From: JAKVJE01 sp047722305
GTDB lineage: Bacteria; Actinomycetota; Actinomycetes; Actinomycetales; Microbacteriaceae
Assembly: GCA_047722305.1 (NCBI GenBank)
Contig: JBDNYM010000015.1
Location: forward strand, 1-41,796
Length of the DNA stretch: 41,796 nucleotides
Reading direction: 5' to 3'
Shown: one piece after another, positions 25,261 through 35,638 of the stretch
Layout of the letters: every line of letters starts with the position of its first letter
How positions within the stretch are numbered: position 1 is the stretch's first letter
Translations under genes and position numbers: made by a program
The notes under the pieces: model-generated
Seen by the model: the letters and a program-made list of their open reading frames with translations, nothing else
The model's database searches: none
What the model was told of the DNA's origin: nothing

Positions 25261-25934
25261 TCAACATGCTCGGCGGCAATCGCCGTCCATCCCAGCAGCA
25301 GGCCCAGGGCGACGCGGACGCGCCTGACGATCTCGGCGCGGAGCCGGCGCCCGCCGACCTCCTCCTGACGGAGGATGAGAAGGAGGGGCCCGAGGACCGC
25401 GCCCAGCACGGCCCGTTCGACACCTCCGAGACCGCCGACACCCATCCGTACGTCGATCTCGGCGCGCTGAAGATTCCCCCGCGCGACAACCTGGTGCTGA
25501 AGGTGCAGGTGCAGCAGGAGGCGCAGCGCATCATGGCCGTGAGCCTCGAGCTCGACGGCGTGGAGCTGCTGCTGCAGCCTTTCGCCGCTCCGAAGTCGAG
25601 CGGGCTCTGGGCGGACGTCCGGGAACAGCTGCGGGCCAGCCTGACCGAGCAGGGCGCGGTGGTCGAGGAGGTCCGCGGGGTCGCGGGCCGCGAGCTGCGC
25701 GCCCGGACCGTGGATGACAACGGCAAGACCCGCGAGATCCGCTTCCTGGGCGTCGACGGGCCCCGGTGGTTCCTGCGCGGAGTGATCAGCGGCATCTCGT
25801 TCGATGACGCCGAGCGCAACGCGCTGGCCGAGCAGCTGTTCCGGGAAGTCGCCGTCGATCGGGGAGCGAAGCCGCTGCCGCCGCGCGACCTGCTGCCCAT
25901 GCATGTCCCGGTCGCCCCGGACCAGGATGCCTGA
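25257..25934 (+). CDS. DUF3710 domain-containing protein
   Basis: The product is a 225-residue soluble protein with an acidic, Gln/Asp-rich N-terminus (about 1-65) followed by the DUF3710 domain, which includes YVDLGALKIPPRDNLVLKVQV, RGVAGRELRARTVDD and DGPRWFLRGVISG. The family sits after dut in many actinobacteria, and its function is not known. The ATG overlaps the dut stop by four bases and has AAGGAG 7 nt upstream. Confidence 0.9.
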   Translation: MINMLGGNRRPSQQQAQGDADAPDDLGAEPAPADLLLTEDEKEGPEDRAQHGPFDTSETADTHPYVDLGALKIPPRDNLVLKVQVQQEAQRIMAVSLELDGVELLLQPFAAPKSSGLWADVREQLRASLTEQGAVVEEVRGVAGRELRARTVDDNGKTREIRFLGVDGPRWFLRGVISGISFDDAERNALAEQLFREVAVDRGAKPLPPRDLLPMHVPVAPDQDA

Positions 25935-26643
25935 GCCGGTCTCCGGACGCACCTCCGAGCCGGACTCGGCGTCGAGCTCCGCGCCGCGGCTGACCGGCAC
26001 CGAGGTCTGGCGACTGCTCGGCGGCACTCGGGGCGTGGCCGAGTCGGTCGTCCCCGCGATCGTGTTCGTGGTCGCCGACCTCGCCTGGTCGGTGGTGTGG
26101 GTCGCCGCCGTGGCCAGCCTGGCCAGCGTCCTGGTCCTGGTGGCATCCCGCGCCTTCTGGCCGGGGGATCGCTCCCGCTCCGGCCTCTGGTCCGGCGTCG
26201 TGCTCGCGGCCATCAGTGCCGGCCTGTCCCTGCTGACGGGGCGCGCCGGCGATAATTTCTTGCCGGGGATCATCGTCAACGCGGTCTTCGCCCTGGTCCT
26301 GCTCGGATCGTTGGCGCTGCGCCGCCCGCTGCTCGGGTTCGTGTTCGGCGCCTTTCTCCCGGCCGGGGCCCGGTCGGCGGCGTCCCCGCTGGCGCAGCGC
26401 GCCGGCGTCGCAGCCACCTGGGTGTGGGCGGGGGTGATGGCCCTCCGTCTGCTCGTCGAGGTGCCGCTGTATCTCGCGTCGCTCGCCAGCGGCGACGTGG
26501 TCTGGCTGGGCGGGGCCCGGATCATCCTCGGGGTACCATTATTCGCACTCGGCTCGCTGGCGAGCTGGGCGCTGCTGCGCCCGGTCATGGCGGCCCGGGA
26601 GGAGTCGGAGTCGACCGAGGCGTCGACGTCCGCGGAAGGGTGA
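25927..26643 (+). CDS. DUF3159 family integral membrane protein
   Basis: The 238-residue product has a short polar N-terminus and about six hydrophobic helices (for example VVPAIVFVVADLAWSVVW, LLGSLALRRPLLGFVFGAF and IILGVPLFALGSLASWALL). This matches the DUF3159 family, which follows DUF3710 in actinobacteria. Transport or other activity is not established. The ATG at 25927 overlaps the end of DUF3710 by 8 bases, suggesting translational coupling. Confidence 0.88.
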   Translation: MPEPVSGRTSEPDSASSSAPRLTGTEVWRLLGGTRGVAESVVPAIVFVVADLAWSVVWVAAVASLASVLVLVASRAFWPGDRSRSGLWSGVVLAAISAGLSLLTGRAGDNFLPGIIVNAVFALVLLGSLALRRPLLGFVFGAFLPAGARSAASPLAQRAGVAATWVWAGVMALRLLVEVPLYLASLASGDVVWLGGARIILGVPLFALGSLASWALLRPVMAAREESESTEASTSAEG

Positions 26644-26648
26644 GGATC

Positions 26649-29322
<2,674 letters not shown>

Positions 29323-29345
<23 letters not shown>

Positions 29346-30591
29346 CGGCGACCCGGTCGGCCTCGGCGAACGCCACGGCGAGGACGACCGCGGTGCGGTC
29401 GATCTGCCAGGCGCGCGCGCCTTCCTGCCGCAGCGCGTCCCGCAGCCGGTCGGTGCCGGGATGCTCCTCGCCCAGGTTCCAGGCGACCGCTTTCAGCACG
29501 TGCGGCTCCAGGAGGTTCTCCGCCGGCAGATGCTCCTGATCGGCCACGGCGCGCAGGTCCGTTCGGGCCAGCTGCAGCCGGGCGGCCGCCGCCGGCCGGG
29601 ATCGCGCCCAGGCGCGGGTGGGCGGATACGGGACGGGGGGACGCAGCGGCGCGTCGCCCGCCGCATCCCGGGCACCCTGCAGCGCGTTCCAGGCCCGATC
29701 CAGGATCGGGTCTCGGGCCTGGAGCCCGAGGATGCCGGCCAGCCGGGTCGACGTGCGCACGCGCTCCCGCGCCGCCCGCACGATCGCACGATCCTGGTAT
29801 ACGCGATGGGGGGAGAGATCGGCCTGTCGGGCGATCTCGTCACGGAGCTCCCAGAGCGCGTGGGCGATGCGGCGCTGCGCCGGCTGGTGCAGGGCGCCGG
29901 CGCCGTGGAGCCGGGACCAGTCGTGCAGCTTCGTGGCGCGCGGGGTCTGCAGCAGCTGGGCGGCGAACTCCTCTTCGGCGATGTCGAGCTTGCCGGCCGC
30001 GGCCAGCTCGGCGAGCATCCGCTGCCGCAGGGGGATCAAGTACTCGACGTCGAGGGCGGCGTAGCGCACCCAGTCGGCCGGGATCGGGCGCCGGGACCAG
30101 TCGGCGGCGGAATGCGCCTTGCGCAGGTGGATGCCCAGCAGGTCTTCGACCACACCGCCGAGGCCCACGTTGGGCAGGCCGAGCAGGCGGGCCGCCAGCT
30201 CGGTGTCGAACACCTCGGCGGGCTCCAGGCCGAGTTCACGGCAGGCGGGGAGATCGGCCAGGACGGCGTGGAAGATCCAGGTGGTGTCGCCGATGACGTC
30301 CTGCAGTGCGTCCAGGCGTCCGAAGGGCAGCGGGTCGATGAGGAACGACCCCGACCCCTCCCGGTGCACCTGCAGCAGGTACGCCTTGTCGGAGTAGCGG
30401 TAGCTGCCCGCTCGCTCGGTGTCGAGGGCGACCGGGCCGGTGCCGGCCTCGAGGCGCTGCAGCACGTTGTCGAGCTGGGCGGGGGTGCTCACCAGCGGGG
30501 GGAGTCCGGCCGGCGGCTCGTTCACCGCGATGACGGGATGCCCGGGCGTACCCTCGCCGCTGACCGGGCGTTCGGTCGAGCCGTCACTCAT
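29323..30591 (-). CDS. rnd: Ribonuclease D family 3'-5' exonuclease with HRDC domain
   Basis: This is a DEDDy exonuclease acting on tRNA precursors and other RNA 3' ends, 422 residues. The DEDD residues are Asp57 and Glu59 (VALDTERAG), Asp113 (HAVLADLPAC) and Asp181, with Tyr177 in RYAALDVEYL. An HRDC nucleic-acid-binding domain follows at about 225-300. The ATG lies inside the last codons of the DUF3000 gene (8-bp overlap), so the two are an operon. The stop overlaps acnA by 23 bp on the opposite strand. Confidence 0.92.
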
Positions 30592-31171
30592 GAGAGCCGA
30601 TTCCGGTCGGCAGCGTCGTCACCTTCGCATCCGTGTCGGCCACGGGCGGCAGCCCGGCGAACAGGGCGAGCGCCTGCACCCAAGCGGCCCGGCAGCCGGC
30701 GATGCGGTGCGCATCCGGCGTCCAGGACGCCCGCAGCTCGAGCATCGCCCCCGCCCGGTGCCGGGCCAGGGTGCCGAACCCGGTGTTGAAGGTCTTCGAG
30801 ACGGTGCCGGCCAGGGCGGCGGCGCCGGGGCAGTGCTCGGCGAGCGCGTCGGCCAGCCAGGACCAGGCGACCTCGCTCAGCAGCGCGTCCTCGGCGACGG
30901 CGGTGTCGATGGGGACCTGCAGGTAGACGATGATGCGCACCGGGCCGCCCCAGGCGGACTGCCCCTCGGGATCGAAGGCCAAGGCCAGGCGTCCGGTGCC
31001 GAGCAGGTCGTGCACGCCGCGGGCCTCGGCGGCCCAGGCGGCCGCGTGCGGGGCGATACGCTCGGGTGCGGCGATCTCGCGCACCTCGACGTCCGGACGG
31101 TCGCTGCCCGCGCGGAAGTCGCGGCAGATCCGCGCGAACTCCGCCACTGAACCGGGAACGTCTTCAGACAC
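30584..31171 (-). CDS. DUF3000 domain-containing protein
   Basis: The product is a 195-residue cytosolic protein of the DUF3000 family, regularly found just upstream of rnd in actinobacteria. Visible conserved parts are FRAGSDRPDVEVREIAAPER, AYAAE-like helices (AAWAAEARGVHDLLGTGRL), and LAFDPEGQSAWGGPVRIIVY. Function is unknown, though the constant pairing with RNase D hints at RNA metabolism (inference). The GTG start is placed by a TAGTCT hexamer 6 nt upstream. It diverges from the alpha/beta hydrolase. Confidence 0.87.
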   Translation of the reverse strand: MSEDVPGSVAEFARICRDFRAGSDRPDVEVREIAAPERIAPHAAAWAAEARGVHDLLGTGRLALAFDPEGQSAWGGPVRIIVYLQVPIDTAVAEDALLSEVAWSWLADALAEHCPGAAALAGTVSKTFNTGFGTLARHRAGAMLELRASWTPDAHRIAGCRAAWVQALALFAGLPPVADTDAKVTTLPTGIGSHE

Positions 31172-31177
31172 GCGTTC

Positions 31178-31187
31178 AGACTAAACT
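31178..31187. promoter_or_regulatory. Overlapping divergent -10 elements
   Basis: The 10-bp sequence AGACTAAACT contains TAGTCT on the minus strand (6 nt before the DUF3000 GTG, leaderless type) and TAAACT on the plus strand (55 nt before the hydrolase ATG). The two hexamers share two bases, so both promoters cannot be melted at the same time. Confidence 0.45.
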
Positions 31188-31241
31188 CTTGACCGATGCG
31201 CAGGGCCCTGGCACGCCGCCGGCCCGGGAGGGAGCCCGTTC

Positions 31242-32489
31242 ATGTCGAGTCGTCCAGACGAGCCCCGCCCGTCGCTGCTGCCCGCGTTCGCCGCCGGAGT
31301 CGGGCTCGCCGCGGGAGCGGTCGCTGTCGGGTCCGCCGTCGCCATGGGGGCCGCCTCGGCCCGGGTCGCCTCGGCGCTGGTGCGTCCGTCCCGCCGCCGG
31401 CGCGAGACCATCGAGGTCGAGCGCGTCTGGAGCGACGACGACGGCGACTTCATCGAGCTGGCCACCACCCCCGACACCACGCTGGCCGGCGAGCCCGGTC
31501 TGTACAGCATCTGGTTCGGCGGGGGAGCCGGGCATGCGGTCGTCGGCGAGATCGTGCAGCAGTCGTGGCGCACGGTCACCCGTCGCATCCTGCGTGTGGA
31601 CGCCGGGGTGCTGGACGACTCGGTGAGCCGCGTCGCCTGGGGCGGCTGGGTGTGGCTCGATCCGGCCTCGGCGGGCCTGGAGCGTTTCGAGAACGTCGTG
31701 ATCCCCTCGCCGCACGGCGACTGCCCGGCGTGGCTGGTACCCGGTCGCCGGCGCAGCGCCAAGTGGATGATCCACGTCCACGGCTGGGGCAGCTCCCGTC
31801 CGGAGACGCTGCGCAGCGTCAGGCTCGCCGCCGAGCACAACTTCACCTCGCTGGCCGTCACGTATCGCAACGATGCCGACGGCTCTCCGAGCGTCGATCA
31901 CCGGTACGGGCTCGGCGCCACCGAGTGGGAGGATGCCGAGGCCGCCATCGAGTTCGCCGCGTCCCACGGCGCCAGGCGGATCGTGCTGTGCGGCTGGTCC
32001 ATGGGCGGGCAGATCGCGCTGCAGACCGCGGCCCGCACCGCGCACCCCGAGCTGATCGCCGGGCTGATCCTCGATTCGCCGGTCGTCGACTGGCGCGAGA
32101 CGCTGGTCTACCAGGCGGAGTCGTCCGGCATCCCGGATCGGGTGCGCCGGTTGGCGATGGCGATGCTGTCCGACCCGCGGGGGAGCCGCGCGATCGGCCT
32201 GGCTGCGCCGGTCGACTGGGACGCCCTGAACTGGGTGAGCCGCGCCGACGAGCTGCGGGTGCCGACCCTCATCCTCCACAGCGACGACGACGGGTACGTC
32301 CCCTCGGGCCCGTCCCGCGAGCTGGCGGCCGCCCGCCCCGACCTCGTGACCTTCGTCCCCTTCCAGATCGCGCGCCACACCAAGCTCTGGAATTACGACG
32401 GGCCGCGCTGGGAGCGCTCGATCGTCTCGTGGCTGCGCGCACGGAAGCTGTCGGCCGGAGCCGTCGCCCCCATCCCCGAGGCCGAGTAG
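31242..32489 (+). CDS. Membrane-anchored alpha/beta hydrolase
   Basis: The 415-residue product has an N-terminal hydrophobic helix (about 13-38, Ala/Gly/Val-rich), probably a membrane anchor, then an unassigned beta-rich segment. The C-terminal half is an alpha/beta hydrolase. The oxyanion segment is MIHVHGWGSSRPETLR, the nucleophile is Ser253 in GWSMGGQ, the acid lies in ILHSDDDGYVP (about Asp349), and the base is His379 in ARHTKLWN. It resembles dienelactone hydrolase/serine aminopeptidase-type enzymes, and the substrate is unknown. The ATG at 31242 has GGAGGG 8 nt upstream. Confidence 0.88.
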   Translation: MSSRPDEPRPSLLPAFAAGVGLAAGAVAVGSAVAMGAASARVASALVRPSRRRRETIEVERVWSDDDGDFIELATTPDTTLAGEPGLYSIWFGGGAGHAVVGEIVQQSWRTVTRRILRVDAGVLDDSVSRVAWGGWVWLDPASAGLERFENVVIPSPHGDCPAWLVPGRRRSAKWMIHVHGWGSSRPETLRSVRLAAEHNFTSLAVTYRNDADGSPSVDHRYGLGATEWEDAEAAIEFAASHGARRIVLCGWSMGGQIALQTAARTAHPELIAGLILDSPVVDWRETLVYQAESSGIPDRVRRLAMAMLSDPRGSRAIGLAAPVDWDALNWVSRADELRVPTLILHSDDDGYVPSGPSRELAAARPDLVTFVPFQIARHTKLWNYDGPRWERSIVSWLRARKLSAGAVAPIPEAE

Positions 32490-32524
32490 CGTCGGCCGCG
32501 GGCGCGGCGACTGCCCGCCTGCTT

Positions 32525-32570
32525 GTAACACGACGGAAATGTAACATCCGTTTCGTAACCTTTCCGTCAC
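32525..32570 (+). promoter_or_regulatory. Two GlnR-type half-site pairs upstream of amtB
   Basis: GTAAC (32525)-n6-GAAAT (32536) and GTAAC (32555)-n6-GTCAC (32566) form two pairs 30 bp apart. A fifth half-site GTAAC is at 32541. This is the layout of the GlnR consensus upstream of the ammonium transporter gene, and it parallels the box before glnA1. Confidence 0.7.
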
Positions 32571-32695
32571 ACGTCCAGGGGAGACCCGTAACGCGCCGCC
32601 CGGAGACTGAATGCTAGCTGGGGAGTTTCGGCGGGGCATCCTGCTGTCGACTCCCCGGCCAAGGGAATCAAACAAGCAGAGAGGTATGCACTCAC

Positions 32696-34009
32696 ATGGT
32701 GGATCCGATTCTTTTGGCAGAATCCACGGCGAACCAGATCGCGGCGAACACCGACGCGATCAACTCGCTGTGGCTTATTGTCGCTGCCGCCCTCGTGTTG
32801 ATCATGACGCCTGGCGTGGCCTTCTTCTACGGCGGCATGGCTCGCGCCAAGAACACCGTCAGCATGATGATGCTGACCTTCGGGTCGATGTGCCTCGTCG
32901 GCGTGCTGTGGGTGCTCTACGGGTACAGCATGGCGTTCAGCAGCGGCAAGGACTGGCTGATCCCGCACGTGCTGGGCAACCCGTTCGCCAGCTTCGGCCT
33001 GCAGAACATGCTGGGCATCGGGTCGGGCGGCGCGATGAGCCCCGACTTGAAGTCCCTCGCATTCGTCGGCTTCCAGGCGACATTCGCCATCATCACGGTG
33101 TCGCTCATCACCGGAGCGCTGGCGGCCCGCGCCAAGTTCGGCGCGTTCATGGTCTTCACCGGCTTCTGGGTGACGCTCGTGTACTTCCCGGTCGCGAGCT
33201 GGGTGTTCAACTTCACGGCCGGCAGCAAGGGGCTGACCGACGGCGGCTGGATCGTCTACGGGCTCGGGGTCAACGACTTCGCCGGCGGCACCGCCGTCCA
33301 CATCAACGCCGGTGCGGCGGCCTTGGCGATCGTGCTCGTCCTCGGCAAGCGGAAGGGCTTCAGCCCGGACATCCCGGGCATGGGCAGCAACAAGGCGCTC
33401 GCTCTGCTGGGCGCGACGCTGCTGTGGTTCGGCTGGTTCGGTTTCAACGCCGGCTCCGAGGCGGCGGTCGACGGCATCGCCGCGGTGGCCTGGGTCAACA
33501 CCCTGGTCGCCCCCGCTGCCGCCGGACTCGCCTGGGCCATCACGGAGAAGCTGCGCAAGGGCAAGACCACGTCGATCGGGGTCGCCTCGGGCATCGTCGC
33601 CGGCCTGGTCGCGATCACCCCGGCCTGCAACATCCTCACCCCGCTCTGGGCCATCGTGCTCGGTCTGCTCGCGGGCGCGGTCTGCTCCTGGGCCATCGAC
33701 CAGAAGTACAAGCTCGGCTATGACGACTCGCTCGACGTGGTGGGCGTCCACTTCGTCGGCGGCTGGATCGGCACCCTGTACATCGGCATCTTCGGCCAGG
33801 GCATCGGTCTGATCAGCACGGGCAGCTTCACCCAGCTCGGGGCGCAGTTCCTCGGGGCGGCGTCCGTGACCGTGTGGTCGTTCGGCATCTCCTGGCTGAT
33901 CGCCTTCATCATCGATAAGACCATGGGCTTCCGCATCCCGCCCGAGGTCGAGGAGGGCGACGGCATCGACGTGTACCTGCACGGCGAGGTCGCGTACGTG
34001 CGCGACTAG
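32696..34009 (+). CDS. amtB: Ammonium transporter
   Basis: This trimeric inner-membrane channel for ammonium/ammonia has 437 residues and about 11 membrane helices. Signatures are MTPGVAFFYGGMARAKN near the N-terminus, and the twin pore histidines His202 (GTAVHINAG) and His352 (VVGVHFVGG), spaced exactly 150 residues as in the E. coli protein. The C-terminal cytosolic tail is short. The ATG at 32696 has AGAGAGG about 11-14 nt upstream, and an in-frame GTG follows at 32699. The usual partners glnK and glnD are not adjacent; a terminator and tRNAs follow instead. GlnR-type boxes upstream predict induction under nitrogen limitation. Confidence 0.96.
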   Translation: MVDPILLAESTANQIAANTDAINSLWLIVAAALVLIMTPGVAFFYGGMARAKNTVSMMMLTFGSMCLVGVLWVLYGYSMAFSSGKDWLIPHVLGNPFASFGLQNMLGIGSGGAMSPDLKSLAFVGFQATFAIITVSLITGALAARAKFGAFMVFTGFWVTLVYFPVASWVFNFTAGSKGLTDGGWIVYGLGVNDFAGGTAVHINAGAAALAIVLVLGKRKGFSPDIPGMGSNKALALLGATLLWFGWFGFNAGSEAAVDGIAAVAWVNTLVAPAAAGLAWAITEKLRKGKTTSIGVASGIVAGLVAITPACNILTPLWAIVLGLLAGAVCSWAIDQKYKLGYDDSLDVVGVHFVGGWIGTLYIGIFGQGIGLISTGSFTQLGAQFLGAASVTVWSFGISWLIAFIIDKTMGFRIPPEVEEGDGIDVYLHGEVAYVRD

Positions 34010-34033
34010 GTCTCTCTCGCAGGATCTGCGCAG

Positions 34034-34061
34034 CGGGTCGGGAGCTTCGGTTCCCGGCCCG
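34034..34061 (+). terminator. Terminator of amtB
   Basis: The stem CGGGTCGGGAGC / GTTCCCGGCCCG (12 bp with two G-U pairs) closes a UUCG tetraloop 24 nt after the stop and is followed by TTCG. Confidence 0.8.
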
Positions 34062-34232
34062 TTCGTGCATGTTCGGGCGCGGCTGGGCCGCGCGACGGCC
34101 CGGGGATGAGCCCGCAGAGCGCTGCGATCGGGGGGCGGGAAAGCGCGTTGATGCCCCACTGCGCCCTCAGGTGGCGAACTCCGGGGGCATCGGCTAAGGT
34201 ACATGTGTTGCGCGGTTGGGTTCCGGCCGCAC

Positions 34233-34305
34233 GCGGATGTGGCTCAGTTGGTAGAGCATCACCTTGCCATGGTGAGGGTCGCGGGTTCGAGTCCCGTCAT
34301 CCGCT
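34233..34305 (+). tRNA. tRNA-Gly (anticodon GCC)
   Basis: A full cloverleaf is seen. The acceptor GCGGATG pairs with CATCCGC, the anticodon stem holds the loop with GCC, and the T arm has GGGTTCGAGTCCC. The discriminator is T and no CCA is encoded. It is the first of three tRNA genes in a row. Confidence 0.95.
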
Positions 34306-34347
34306 CGAGTGAATCGTAAGGTTCGCTTTCGACGTGGAGTTCTTCAC

Positions 34348-34418
34348 GGTGGAGTGGCCGAGTGGCTAGGCAGCGGCCTGCAAAGCCGTATACACGGGTT
34401 CGAATCCCGTCTCCACCT
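34348..34418 (+). tRNA. tRNA-Cys (anticodon GCA)
   Basis: The acceptor GGTGGAG pairs with CTCCACC, the anticodon loop CTGCAAA carries GCA, and the T arm has GGGTTCGAATCCC. No CCA is encoded. The 71-nt length is normal for tRNA-Cys. Confidence 0.95.
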
Positions 34419-34457
34419 CGATGCCCGGATTCCGGGCACTCGGCAGTCATGTCGATT

Positions 34458-34534
34458 GGGCGATTGGCGCAGTCTGGTAGCGCGCTTCCCTGACACGGAA
34501 GAGGTCAGCAGTTCAAGTCTGCTATCGCCCACCA
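34458..34534 (+). tRNA. tRNA-Val (anticodon GAC)
   Basis: The acceptor GGGCGAT pairs with ATCGCCC, the anticodon loop CTGACAC carries GAC, and the T arm has GCAGTTCAAGTCTGC. Unlike the two tRNAs before it, the CCA end is encoded. Confidence 0.95.
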
Positions 34535-34554
34535 CCGATCGTCTCGCGGCTGGC

Positions 34555-34572
34555 GCTGCGGAGGCCCGCAGC
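34555..34572 (+). terminator. Hairpin after the tRNA cluster
   Basis: GCTGCGG and CCGCAGC form a 7-bp stem around AGGC, followed by CTTCATCC. It sits 20 nt after tRNA-Val and could end the tRNA transcript. Confidence 0.45.
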
Positions 34573-34580
34573 CTTCATCC

Positions 34581-35282
34581 TCACGGAAACAGCGGGTGCA
34601 GCACGGCCAGCAGGACGGCCGCCCAGTGGCACAGGTATGCGACGGCGGTGGCGGCGTGGAACACCTCGTGGAAGCCGAACCGCGTCGGCCAGAAGTTCGG
34701 GCGGCGCAGCCAGTAGGCGATCGCCCCGAGCGTGTAGAACAGGCCGCCCACCAGGATGAGCGTCATCATCGGCGCATTCGCCTGAAAGAAGTCGACGACG
34801 TACATCATCGCCAGCCACCCCATGGCCAGGTAGAGACCCACGTAGAGCCAGCGCGGCGCGGTGATCCAGAAGACGTTGAACGCGATGCCGAGCACGGCGA
34901 TCGTCCACACCAAGAAGAACAGGGGCCATCCCTTGGCCGGCGGCAGGGCCAGCAGCGAGATCGGCGTGTACGAGCCGGCGATGAGCAGGAAGATGTTCGC
35001 GTGATCGCAGCGCCGCAGCACCTGCTTGGTGCGCGGCGCCCAGGCGACCCGGTGGTACAGGGCCGACATGCCGAACAGCACCGTCGAGGCGATGGTGAAG
35101 ACCAGCACCGCGAACACGCTCTTCGGACCGCGCGCCCAGATCAGCAGCGAAAGCCCCAACGCCAGCGCGATCGGAGCCATCACCGTGTGGATCCAGCCCC
35201 GCCAGGACGGCCGCTGCGTCGGGGCGGGCGCAGCGGCCGTGCCGGAGCCGGCGGCGGGGGGAGTGGGCGTGGAGCCAGTCAT
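34581..35282 (-). CDS. Hemolysin III / PAQR family membrane protein
   Basis: The 233-residue product has a Pro/Ala-rich N-terminus (1-24) and seven predicted membrane helices. It shares the HlyIII/PAQR motifs: SALYHRVAW after the second helix, RRCDHANIFLLIAGSYTPI in the middle, and FHEVFHAATAVAYLCHW near the C-terminus, whose histidines likely bind zinc. Bacterial members may act as membrane hydrolases; a haemolytic role is a historical label. The ATG at 35282 has TAGGGT 7 nt upstream, so the mRNA may be leaderless. It converges on the tRNA cluster. Confidence 0.91.
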   Translation of the reverse strand: MTGSTPTPPAAGSGTAAAPAPTQRPSWRGWIHTVMAPIALALGLSLLIWARGPKSVFAVLVFTIASTVLFGMSALYHRVAWAPRTKQVLRRCDHANIFLLIAGSYTPISLLALPPAKGWPLFFLVWTIAVLGIAFNVFWITAPRWLYVGLYLAMGWLAMMYVVDFFQANAPMMTLILVGGLFYTLGAIAYWLRRPNFWPTRFGFHEVFHAATAVAYLCHWAAVLLAVLHPLFP

Positions 35283-35289
35283 GGCCGCG

Positions 35290-35295
35290 ACCCTA
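35290..35295 (-). promoter_or_regulatory. -10 element of the hemolysin III gene (leaderless type)
   Basis: TAGGGT on the minus strand is followed by 7 nt and the ATG at 35282. Confidence 0.45.
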
Positions 35296-35355
35296 CGCCG
35301 CCGAGATGAATGCGGGACGCATTCGCATCCCGCAGGCGTCCTGGTCCCGAGCCTG

Positions 35356-35492
35356 GCGTCGGGGGGGGCGCCGCCCGGCCGCCCCGGGCCCCCGGGGGCG
35401 GGCCGGGGCCCCCCCCGCCGGCCAGCCCCCCCCCCGCGGCGCCCCCGCGCCGGGCCAGCGGGCCGGGGGCGGGCCGGCGCCGCCCCCCCTGG
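35356..35492. other. Poly-G/C degraded patch
   Basis: The middle of the 356-bp divergent spacer (35283-35638) is G and C runs with no readable gene. The remaining ends hold the leaderless -10 of the hemolysin III gene and the NrdR-like boxes and promoter of nrdD. Confidence 0.75.
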
Positions 35493-35546
35493 CGCCGATC
35501 TGCCCAGCTGTCCTGAATTCTGCGGGCCCGGCACCCGTGACATGCA

Positions 35547-35562
35547 CCACAAGATTTAGGGG
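35547..35562 (+). promoter_or_regulatory. NrdR-like box 1
   Basis: CCACAAGATTTAGGGG matches the NrdR consensus ACACWATATMTWGTGT at 11 of 16 positions. It is the weaker of a pair. Confidence 0.5.
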
Positions 35563-35578
35563 ACACACCCGTGTCGCA

Positions 35579-35594
35579 CCCCAACATCTAGTGC
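35579..35594 (+). promoter_or_regulatory. NrdR-like box 2
   Basis: CCCCAACATCTAGTGC matches the NrdR consensus at 12 of 16 positions. It begins exactly 32 bp after box 1, three helical turns, the spacing reported for functional NrdR box pairs. It overlaps the expected -35 region of nrdD. Confidence 0.6.
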
Positions 35595-35605
35595 TCGGTA
35601 GTGGA

Positions 35606-35611
35606 TACTCT
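35606..35611 (+). promoter_or_regulatory. Candidate -10 of nrdDG
   Basis: TACTCT lies 12 nt downstream of NrdR-like box 2 and 27 nt before the nrdD ATG. Confidence 0.4.
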
Positions 35612-35638
35612 TATCTCAGTTAGAGGGAATGAGGATCA

